A program made the translations under genes and the position numbers. This document shows, piece after piece, positions 7,753-14,046 of a DNA stretch of 14,046 nucleotides. This DNA is from Planctomycetota bacterium (GTDB lineage: Bacteria > Planctomycetota > Planctomycetia > Pirellulales > UBA7805), in NCBI GenBank assembly GCA_014237955.1, contig JABABY010000032.1, positions 1 through 14,046 on the forward strand, written 5' to 3'. The notes beneath the pieces are model-generated. The model worked only from the letters and a program-made list of their open reading frames with translations. It did no database searches and was not told the origin of the DNA. Within the stretch, counting starts at the first letter, position 1. Each line of letters starts with the position of its first letter.

Positions 7753-9663
7753 ATGACCCCTCCCCTGCCCATCACCTCTAAAATCACCCCGGCAAAGGCA
7801 CGGCAAGTCCTAGTTTGCCTGCTCTTGGCGGCGCACCTATTTTTTAGTGCCTCCACACTTCTCCGACAGGGATTGTTGCTGGCAGCGACAACTCCCGAGC
7901 GACCCAACATCCTCTGGATTACTTCCGAGGACAATAATATCCAGTGGGTCGGCTGCTATGGAAATCCCAATGCAGATACGCCTCGGATAGATAAGCTGGC
8001 CGAGGAGGGTTTTCGCTATACCCACTGCTTTGCCACAACGCCGGTCTGTGCACCACAACGGAGTACCTGGATCACAGGAGTCCATGCGGTATCGACGGGA
8101 ACCCACCCCATGCGAAGCCGATACGCGATTCCGCACCACCAGATTCCCTACTACCCCGACATGCTTCATAAAGTCGGTTATACCTGTTTCAATCACAATA
8201 AAACCGATTACAACATCGGTGGCAGAGCCGATGGGGACTGCTGGGATGAAACCCCACTCAACGCCGCAGGAAATGTTGATTTTGAAAAGTTGAAAAAGAA
8301 CCAGCCTTTCTTTGCAGTCATTAATATCACCGAATCCCACGAAAGTCGTGCCCACGGATCGGTTGAGGACACCAAGCACGACCCCGACCGTGTCGAGTTA
8401 GCCCCCTACCACCCCGATCTACCCGAGATCCGAAAAAACTACGCCAAGTATCAGGATGCTGTCCGACGCATGGACAGCCTAGTGGGAGATGTTCTCGACG
8501 CGCTGGCCGCTTCGGGACTCGCAGACGATACGATTGTCATCTACAACTCCGACCATGGTGGTGTGCTCCCCCGTAGCAAACGGTTTCTGTTCGACACCGG
8601 CATCCATTGCCCTCTGATCGTACGCATTCCTGAAAAGTTCCGCTCGCTCTACCCGTCAGCGCAACCGGGTGATCCGGTGGAACAGATTGTCAGTTTTATC
8701 GACATGCCAAAAACCTGGCTGGCACTGGCCGGTGCCACAATTCCCCGAACGATGCAGGGCCGGATTTTTCTTGGCCCAAGAGCGGAATCAGAACGCGAAT
8801 ACATGGTGGCCTACCGTGGACGCATGGACGAACGGTACGACAGTGGTCGCGCGGTCCGGGACAAAAGATATCTCTACATCCGTAACCTGATGCCCTACGT
8901 GCCTCGCGGACAGCACCTTGCCTATCTCTGGCGGGCGCCGGCTGCTGGAGCCTGGGAGACACATCACAAAGCCGGAAAGACCGATGTAGTTACGGGACGG
9001 TTTTTTCAGAACAAACCAACTGAAGAACTCTACGACACCTGGCACGATCCCTATTCGGTTCACAATCTCGCTGATGATCCGATGCATGAAAAGAAACTTG
9101 TCCAAATGCGGAAGCGGCTCCGGGACTGGCAACAAAAATATTTTGATGCCGGACTGCTTCCGGAAACCGAAATGGTCCGTCGCGCAGAGTCGAATGGAAC
9201 GACCATCTACGAAATGGTCCGTGACGAGAAGATTTACCCTATTGATCGGTTGCTCGATGCTTCCGAGATTGCATTACAACAATCCTCAGACAATCGAGCA
9301 AAGCTGGTATCCATGCTCTCGGACAGTGATCGTGGCATACGCTACTGGGCGGCTGTGGGACTCTTTCTCCTCCGTGAAGAGGCCCGGAACAACATAGCAG
9401 AACTGCGCCATGCACTTGATGATCCCGACGATGAGGTTGCCGCCATGGCCGCATGGGCAATCTACAACCTGGGGGATAAGCAGGCAGCGCGAAAACGGCT
9501 TCAGAACATACTCAAAAAAGACAGCAGCGCATCGCTAAAAGCCATTAATATCATTAAATGGATGAATGACGACCCGGAGTATTACCGCGACGCGCTGCTC
9601 TCCTGCCAAGCGCCGCTGCAAGCGGCCTACCTAAAGCGAATGCAACAACAAGCTCGACAATAA
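7753..9663 (+). CDS. Secreted type I sulfatase with C-terminal HEAT-like repeats
   Basis: This 636-residue protein hydrolyses sulfate esters, probably on polysaccharides. A long basic N-terminus and hydrophobic segment (about 18-45) form an export signal. The sulfatase core begins at P-N-I-L-W-I-T-S-E-D-N-N (51-62), whose acidic residues should bind calcium. The active-site motif C-x-P-x-R is at 99-103 (C-A-P-Q-R), so Cys99 is the residue oxidised to formylglycine. N-S-D-H-G-G (265-270) supplies later metal ligands and K276 follows. The core ends with E-L-Y-D-T-W-H-D-P...N-L-A-D-D (425-442). Residues about 500-605 form repeated helices (D-S-D-R-G-I-R-Y-W-A-A-V-G-L and D-P-D-D-E-V-A-A-M-A-A-W-A) of HEAT/PBS-lyase type. 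The ATG at 7753 has only a weak upstream GGCGGA. The substrate cannot be read from the sequence. Confidence 0.95.
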   Translation: MTPPLPITSKITPAKARQVLVCLLLAAHLFFSASTLLRQGLLLAATTPERPNILWITSEDNNIQWVGCYGNPNADTPRIDKLAEEGFRYTHCFATTPVCAPQRSTWITGVHAVSTGTHPMRSRYAIPHHQIPYYPDMLHKVGYTCFNHNKTDYNIGGRADGDCWDETPLNAAGNVDFEKLKKNQPFFAVINITESHESRAHGSVEDTKHDPDRVELAPYHPDLPEIRKNYAKYQDAVRRMDSLVGDVLDALAASGLADDTIVIYNSDHGGVLPRSKRFLFDTGIHCPLIVRIPEKFRSLYPSAQPGDPVEQIVSFIDMPKTWLALAGATIPRTMQGRIFLGPRAESEREYMVAYRGRMDERYDSGRAVRDKRYLYIRNLMPYVPRGQHLAYLWRAPAAGAWETHHKAGKTDVVTGRFFQNKPTEELYDTWHDPYSVHNLADDPMHEKKLVQMRKRLRDWQQKYFDAGLLPETEMVRRAESNGTTIYEMVRDEKIYPIDRLLDASEIALQQSSDNRAKLVSMLSDSDRGIRYWAAVGLFLLREEARNNIAELRHALDDPDDEVAAMAAWAIYNLGDKQAARKRLQNILKKDSSASLKAINIIKWMNDDPEYYRDALLSCQAPLQAAYLKRMQQQARQ

Positions 9664-9724
9664 TTTAGCATCTGTTACGATCTCAATTAGCTATTTCAAT
9701 CCATCTATCCATTCGGAGACGACC

Positions 9725-10579
9725 GTGCTTGCTCGCATCCCATGTATCCTGCTTTGTTTGATTGGCCTCAACAGCATCATCGGTACGTCCATGGTTATGG
9801 CAGCCGAAGATAGTCCGCCCAAAAAAATTCTCTACTTCACTCACGAACCGGGAACGTACCACAAATACACACCCCAATTGGCAATTTTCCGACAACTTGC
9901 CAAGCGAGAGGGCTGGGATTTGACGGTGATGACTGGTGACCATGAAGCGCAGATCAAAAAACTCCGTCGCCCTGATTTTGGCAAGGGATTCGATGCCATC
10001 GTTTACAACTTTTGTTTCGCGTATTCTCGCGATCTTGAAGCGGCCGCCAACTTAATCGCCCAGACCCGGGAACATGGTGTCCCGGCCATGTTGATCCACT
10101 GTTCATTGCACAGTTGGTGGCCCACCTTCAAAACCGGCACACCGGGAAGCCTAGGGCCAAACTATCACGGCAATGCGAAGGCTGAAGAGGAACTCGTCCA
10201 GCAATGGCGGCTAAAACATGGCGATCGCCCATTCCCCGTGTGGGGAGATTTTACCGGCATCGCCAGTACCGTCCACGGCAAAAGTGCGCCTATCAGCATG
10301 CAAAAAGTTAAAGAACACCCGGCGACTCGAAGGTTCCCTAAGGCGTTCACGACCGGTAATACCGAACTCTATAACAACGTGTATCAACTCGAACAGGTTG
10401 TGCCACTCCTGCGTGGTGTGCAGGGAGAAGATGACTTTGTCGTGATGTGGACATGCCCGCAGGGCAAATCAGAAGTTTTAGGACTCACCGTAGGACACGA
10501 TGTGAACGATTGGACCAAAGGGCCGTACCAAAACCTGATCATCGACGGTGTGAATTATCTCGCCGGGCAGAAGCCTTAA
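9725..10579 (+). CDS. Secreted ThuA-like domain protein
   Basis: This 284-residue protein has a signal peptide (about 1-27, ending A-M-A-A-type) and a ThuA-like domain of class I glutamine-amidotransferase-like fold (about 34-282). Visible family patches are K-I-L-Y-F-T-H (34-40), Y-N-F-C-F (94-98), M-L-I-H-C-S-L-H-S-W-W (122-132), K-E-H-P-A-T-R-R-F-P (196-205) followed by T-E-L-Y, and L-T-V-G-H-D (254-259). Start codon GTG 9725 is supported by GGAG at 9715-9718, 6 bp upstream. It lies 61 bp after the sulfatase on the same strand and is probably co-transcribed. ThuA in rhizobia takes part in trehalose/maltitol use together with a 3-keto-sugar-forming dehydrogenase. The reaction of exported planctomycete paralogues is not known. 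Confidence 0.9.
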   Translation: MLARIPCILLCLIGLNSIIGTSMVMAAEDSPPKKILYFTHEPGTYHKYTPQLAIFRQLAKREGWDLTVMTGDHEAQIKKLRRPDFGKGFDAIVYNFCFAYSRDLEAAANLIAQTREHGVPAMLIHCSLHSWWPTFKTGTPGSLGPNYHGNAKAEEELVQQWRLKHGDRPFPVWGDFTGIASTVHGKSAPISMQKVKEHPATRRFPKAFTTGNTELYNNVYQLEQVVPLLRGVQGEDDFVVMWTCPQGKSEVLGLTVGHDVNDWTKGPYQNLIIDGVNYLAGQKP

Positions 10580-10598
10580 CAAAGGAGCCCTAGCAAAG

Positions 10599-10649
10599 CT
10601 GAGACTCGTAGCCTCTCAGACGCCCAATGTCTGCTACGACGCAGTAGCA
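10599..10649. terminator. Possible bidirectional terminator hairpins between convergent genes
   Basis: The gap between the ThuA stop and the convergent minus-strand gene holds two short stems. CTGAGA (10599-10604) pairs with TCTCAG (10614-10619), and TGCTAC (10632-10637) pairs with GTAGCA (10644-10649), the latter overlapping the minus-strand stop. Each has six pairs and no T-run on either strand, so termination here is only a guess from position. Confidence 0.25.
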
Positions 10650-11560
10650 AGAGAGCTTCGGACCCGCTCAAGAAGACGCTGCGTCGCCTTAACGCCCTCG
10701 ACTTCCGTGAGCTGGTTGCCCTCATATTCGATACCTACGTAGCCGTGATAGCCGGCAGCGACGACGATTTTCATCATGCGGAGATAGTCGGTTCCCGTCT
10801 CGTTACCTGCAGCGTCAAAATGGTTACTCTTGGCGCTCACACACTTGGCGTAGGGCATCAACTGCTTGACGCCAAGATAGCGATTGTAGACCCCAAAGTT
10901 ACCAAAGTCCGGAAGCGTGCCACAGTTCTTTTTGTTGACTCGCTGCATCACCGCCGCCAGCCAACCCCCGTCTGAAGAGAAGCCGCCGTGATTCTCCACC
11001 AACACGTTGATACCAACCGGTGCCGCATAATCAGATAATTTTGTCAAACCCTCGGCAGCCAATCGTAGTTGCTCATCGTAGCTGCCTTTCGAATGTGCAT
11101 TCACCCGGATGGAATGGCAACCGAGTTGCGCAGCACAGTGTACCCACTTTTTGTGCCGATCGACCGCTTCACTGCGAAGCTTCGCATCCGGATCACCAAG
11201 GTGTCCAGCACCATCCACAAGAATCACTGTTGCCTCAACACCCGCATCCTCGGCACGCTTGCGCATCTCCGCAAGGTAGGTTTTATCTTTTGCCTTATCG
11301 TTAAACGGGCGGTTCCAGTATTCGACCGCGCGGAGCGAGAACTCCGTACGGACAAAGGGGGCAAACTCGAGGTTATTGAGAGTACCTTTGGCAAGCATGC
11401 GATGCAGCGAATATTCGGTACATGATATTTTATAGAGCGGTTTTTTCTCCGGTGCTGCGATACATGGATCAGCAGCCAGACCACTGAGAAGCAAACCCGC
11501 CGTCCCACCGGAAGCGGAACGAAACCACCTGCGTCGCGTCATGCTGTTCTGAAAATCCAC
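10634..11560 (-). CDS. Tat-exported sugar phosphate isomerase/epimerase-like TIM barrel
   Basis: This 308-residue protein has a twin-arginine signal (T-R-R-R-W-F-R-S-A, residues 8-16, then a hydrophobic stretch to about 35), so it is exported folded, as expected for a metalloenzyme. The mature part is a xylose-isomerase-like (AP endonuclease 2 family) TIM barrel. Likely metal ligands are Glu189 in L-V-E-N-H-G-G, Asp218 in L-P-D-F-G-N-F, His247 in S-N-H-F-D and Glu278 in G-I-E-Y-E-G. Start GTG 11560 is supported by AAGGGA (11566-11571 on the plus strand), 5 bp upstream; an internal ATG at 11542 lacks such a site. It lies 69 bp downstream of the FGE-domain gene on the same strand. Family members isomerise or epimerise sugars, and some cleave or hydrate keto-sugar derivatives. 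The exact substrate is unknown. Confidence 0.9.
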   Translation of the reverse strand: MDFQNSMTRRRWFRSASGGTAGLLLSGLAADPCIAAPEKKPLYKISCTEYSLHRMLAKGTLNNLEFAPFVRTEFSLRAVEYWNRPFNDKAKDKTYLAEMRKRAEDAGVEATVILVDGAGHLGDPDAKLRSEAVDRHKKWVHCAAQLGCHSIRVNAHSKGSYDEQLRLAAEGLTKLSDYAAPVGINVLVENHGGFSSDGGWLAAVMQRVNKKNCGTLPDFGNFGVYNRYLGVKQLMPYAKCVSAKSNHFDAAGNETGTDYLRMMKIVVAAGYHGYVGIEYEGNQLTEVEGVKATQRLLERVRSSLATAS

Positions 11561-11629
11561 TTCAATCCCTTATGCGGCTGTGATGTAGACAATATGGCGT
11601 CGAGGCGTTCTGAGAGCCAACATTTTCTG

Positions 11630-12991
11630 TTAATCCCCAGAACCCGACTCCATTTCTTCCATCTGCTCTATGACTTGGGGAAGCGCTGGATGGATATTAT
11701 CTTTTACCCCTCGGCCCTCTTCGAGGCGATCCTCGACATCCCAACGGATAGGATCAACATCAATCTCCCAGACTTTTTCTTTCGTCTGCTTGTCCGGCAC
11801 CGCAAGCGGCTCAACAAGGCGAAAACCAATTCCCTGCGCGGGGTCTGTCGTTAACCACCAGGGGCTCCTGGGCAAGTTGGGATCTTCTTCTTTCCAATCC
11901 TCATCACTCGAAGCCAAACGAGAGGCTGCTCGACATTCTGTAGCAGGCATGTCCCAGGAACCGCCGCGGATTACACGAGGAAAAGGTTCGGCAGGCCAAA
12001 CAATTCTATCTTCCAGCAATCCCGTGTCGTCGCCGGGATAGCCTGCAGGGTCGTAGCCATCGAGAACCCACTCCGCCACATTGCCATGCATATCATGCAG
12101 GCCCCAGGGATTGGGCTTTTTGATTCCGACGGCGTGCAGTTTACTTTCTGCATTGTCCTGATACCACGCATACTCCTTGAGCAACGACACATCATCGCCA
12201 AAGTGATATGCCGCTGTGGTTCCAGCACGGCAGGCATATTCCCATTCCGCTTCGCTAGGAAGACGATAAAATCTGTTCGTTAATTTACTCAACCACTTTG
12301 AATATTGCTTAGCAGCGTATTGGGTCATGGTAACTGCAGGTTGATCCACATCACTACCGTACTGATAGGTTATCTCCGGTTCATAAAGTTCTGTAGGTGC
12401 AGTGATTGCATCAACATCTTCCGGCATCCGCTCCAAATGTTTGCGCAGTGCCGTCAAGTCGGCGGCATTGAGTTGAACACGCAATGCCCTACGCAAGGCA
12501 GTTTGCCGCGCAGCAGCCTGCTGGATCTCTTTCACTTGTTCTGGCGATTTGCCATCCAAATCGACCTCGTGGGTATCTGTGAGCAGATAACGAAGACCCT
12601 GAATCTTTTTGAGATGCGCATAAAGATTCATAAAAATCTGATACTCTCCCCAGGTGACCTCATGCTTGCTCATCCAAAAGGGTGAAACCGTTATTTTGGC
12701 TTGCGGGCCCTCGTCCGATGTACGGTCTTCCTCGTTCTCGCCACTGCCCATCAGAAAGCTACCACCCGGAATCGGCACCATTTCAAAGCGAACCTCTGTT
12801 CCGGGAATGACTTGTTGGTAGGGAACCATATAGCCCCGGTCGGTCTTCACCCAGCGACCCGTTGCGGGTTTTTCCAAAACCAACCCAGGATGTTTGCTCT
12901 GTGTAGACTCGGGAGATGCTTCCTGTACTAACAGAAAACTCACAAGCATGAAGCAAGCGAATCGACAATAGCGGACTTTGGTAATGAACAT
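11630..12991 (-). CDS. Secreted FGE-sulfatase-domain protein lacking the FGE cysteine pair
   Basis: This 453-residue protein has a signal peptide (about 1-25: basic K-V-R-Y-C-R, then a hydrophobic core) and an FGE/SUMF1-type C-lectin-like domain (about 67-394). Visible hallmarks are V-P-I-P-G-G-S-F-L-M-G-S (72-83), E-V-T-W-G-E-Y (111-117), F-Y-R-L-P-S-E-A-E-W-E-Y-A-C-R-A-G-T (241-258), N-P-W-G-L-H-D-M-H-G-N-V-A-E-W (294-308) and I-R-G-G-S-W (341-346). The cysteines that true FGE uses just after R-G-G-S are absent (next residues D-M-P-A-T-E-C-R), so formylglycine synthesis is unlikely. A helical insert (about 124-200) splits the domain, and an acidic tail (395-453) follows it. I chose ATG 12991, which yields the signal peptide, over an upstream start at 13093; its ribosome site is weak. 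Its actual role is unknown. Confidence 0.88.
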   Translation of the reverse strand: MFITKVRYCRFACFMLVSFLLVQEASPESTQSKHPGLVLEKPATGRWVKTDRGYMVPYQQVIPGTEVRFEMVPIPGGSFLMGSGENEEDRTSDEGPQAKITVSPFWMSKHEVTWGEYQIFMNLYAHLKKIQGLRYLLTDTHEVDLDGKSPEQVKEIQQAAARQTALRRALRVQLNAADLTALRKHLERMPEDVDAITAPTELYEPEITYQYGSDVDQPAVTMTQYAAKQYSKWLSKLTNRFYRLPSEAEWEYACRAGTTAAYHFGDDVSLLKEYAWYQDNAESKLHAVGIKKPNPWGLHDMHGNVAEWVLDGYDPAGYPGDDTGLLEDRIVWPAEPFPRVIRGGSWDMPATECRAASRLASSDEDWKEEDPNLPRSPWWLTTDPAQGIGFRLVEPLAVPDKQTKEKVWEIDVDPIRWDVEDRLEEGRGVKDNIHPALPQVIEQMEEMESGSGD

Positions 12992-13125
12992 ATCCAAAAT
13001 TTTTGACCGTAGCAGAAGGAACGCTGCAGGAAGGTCCCATTGTACGCCATCAAGTCCCTCGATGTGAGCGGCGAGAGAAGGCAGTTGCCACAAGAAACAA
13101 AACTGCCAAGAGATGCTAGCACTCG

Positions 13126-14046
13126 CTAAACAGGGAGAACTTTGCTTTGGGCCGGAGGCTCTACTCGGACTGCTGAATGAGCTCTGGCCTCATCGGTCGA
13201 CATGGCAGAAAATTCAGATGCTTCCCAAACTTGATCGTGTACTGGTGCATCGGGCATCTGATTGTGATCGGACGACCCACGATCGTCCTCTAAAATTCCA
13301 ATGACATCCACATGTCCTGAATCGGAGACCAGGGGCTCCCCAATAAGATCGAAAAGAACCGAGACCGCTTCTTCAAGTCCTTCTTCCTCTCCTGGCAGTA
13401 CATCCCCTTCACCATCAAACTCGTCCGTATCCAGATTGTCTTTCTCTTCGACAGGAACCTCTTTGTCTTCTTCATTCCAGACGCCGAAGTCATCCTCTCC
13501 GAGTGGAATGATTTCATTGCCCAACGCATTCACCTCACCTTCCTGATCTTCTCCTGCAATACTGCCAGAAATATCAAGGTTTGAATTTATCAAGCCAGCG
13601 GGATCTAAGGCGGCAATCGCAAAGAGACCGGGCCTAGCAAAATCTCCCCCGATAGACAGTGGCATGACACCACCACCACCACCGCCGCCACCACCACCAC
13701 CACTGCGGCCAGATACCTGTGAGTCCGATGATGCGCCGCGCGAATTCATAAAAGCTTGTCCTATGGCGCCTGACATTCCACTCGATGCAAAACTCGGTTG
13801 GCTCGGATCAAAGGACATGGCAATCGTGTCCCGAGGCAAATATCCTTGAAAAGCGGTACTGATTGTCGGCTGGAGCGTCAGGCCATTACTTCCTGCGGTA
13901 ACCGTATAAATATTGACCCCACCGCGCATCAATTCACCACTGTTGGTGGTCGACATCTGAATATCGATACTCGAGGCATCACCCGCGAACATGATCGATT
14001 GAACACCGCCAGGTGTGAACTCTCCAGCAGACGTAACTACAAGCGA
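13126..14046 (-). CDS. C-terminal part of a large low-complexity protein with poly-Gly and acidic regions, truncated by the window
   Basis: The frame stays open to the right edge (18 codons beyond the first ATG at 13992), so 306 residues of the C-terminus of a longer protein are present. The first part is rich in S, T, G and beta-branched residues (S-L-V-V-T-S-A-G-E-F-T-P...). It resembles repetitive secreted or surface proteins, although no family could be named. Next come an eleven-glycine run (bases 13669-13701), then a long D/E-rich segment with almost no basic residues, and a short C-terminal tail with a few positive residues. The gene lies 134 bp upstream of the FGE-domain gene in the same direction, so co-transcription is possible. 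No enzyme motif, transmembrane segment or sorting signal was seen at the visible end. Confidence 0.75.
   Translation of the reverse strand, partial: SLVVTSAGEFTPGGVQSIMFAGDASSIDIQMSTTNSGELMRGGVNIYTVTAGSNGLTLQPTISTAFQGYLPRDTIAMSFDPSQPSFASSGMSGAIGQAFMNSRGASSDSQVSGRSGGGGGGGGGGGVMPLSIGGDFARPGLFAIAALDPAGLINSNLDISGSIAGEDQEGEVNALGNEIIPLGEDDFGVWNEEDKEVPVEEKDNLDTDEFDGEGDVLPGEEEGLEEAVSVLFDLIGEPLVSDSGHVDVIGILEDDRGSSDHNQMPDAPVHDQVWEASEFSAMSTDEARAHSAVRVEPPAQSKVLPV
13669..13701 (-). repeat. In-frame trinucleotide (GGT/GGC) repeat encoding eleven glycines
   Basis: Eleven consecutive glycine codons (five GGT, two GGC, four GGT, in plus-strand order) form a microsatellite inside the low-complexity gene. It gives a flexible linker between the S/T/G-rich part and the acidic part. 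Repeat number could vary by slippage without breaking the frame. Confidence 0.85.

Noticed and set aside
7837..8379. 180-codon minus-strand frame inside the sulfatase
   Set aside because: It lies wholly opposite the conserved sulfatase core including the C-x-P-x-R motif, so it is an antisense shadow.
12992..13093. N-terminal extension of the FGE-domain gene
   Set aside because: It would place 34 residues before an otherwise normal signal peptide; the first residue after which a signal fits is Met at 12991.
13669..13701. Glycine-codon repeat considered as a CRISPR or tandem-repeat array
   Set aside because: It is a simple in-frame trinucleotide run without spacers.

Overview
The window looks like a chromosomal segment from a planctomycete, probably of the Pirellulaceae/Rhodopirellula type. 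This is inferred from the gene families: a secreted Cys-type sulfatase, a DUF1080 (3-keto-disaccharide hydrolase) protein, a ThuA-like protein, a Tat-exported xylose-isomerase-like TIM barrel, a formylglycine-generating-enzyme (FGE) domain protein and a CxxCH cytochrome followed by HEAT-like helices. Genes are loosely packed, sit on both strands and often start with GTG. No rRNA, tRNA, CRISPR array, insertion sequence or phage gene is visible.

Layout. 1-1042 (+): the C-terminal end of a cytochrome-like protein cut by the window edge, then a four-helix membrane protein. 1063-1398 (-): a small four-helix membrane protein. 1800-2564 (+): a secreted DUF1080 protein. 2640-3959 (-): a YbdG-like MscS-family mechanosensitive channel. 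3960-4441: a structured gap with no convincing gene. 4442-7638 (+): a tight three-gene operon encoding a circularly permuted ATP-grasp protein, an alpha-E protein and a transglutaminase-like protein. 7753-10579 (+): a sulfatase with a C-terminal HEAT-like tail, then a ThuA-like protein. 10634-14046 (-): a sugar isomerase/epimerase-like protein, an FGE-domain protein and the 3' end of a large low-complexity protein that runs off the right edge.

How the genes work together. The most system-like locus is 4442-7638. An ATP-grasp enzyme of the amidoligase type, an alpha-helical partner and a Cys-His-Asp transglutaminase/protease-fold enzyme are encoded with 9 bp and then -1 bp spacing. Comparative genomics has predicted that this gene set makes or processes a peptide or peptide tag, but the product is unknown. 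The remaining enzymes (DUF1080, sulfatase, ThuA, TIM barrel) are typical of planctomycete breakdown of sulfated or oxidised polysaccharides. All carry export signals, so they probably act in the periplasm or outside the cell. The FGE-domain protein lacks the catalytic cysteine pair of true formylglycine-generating enzymes and probably does not mature the nearby sulfatase.
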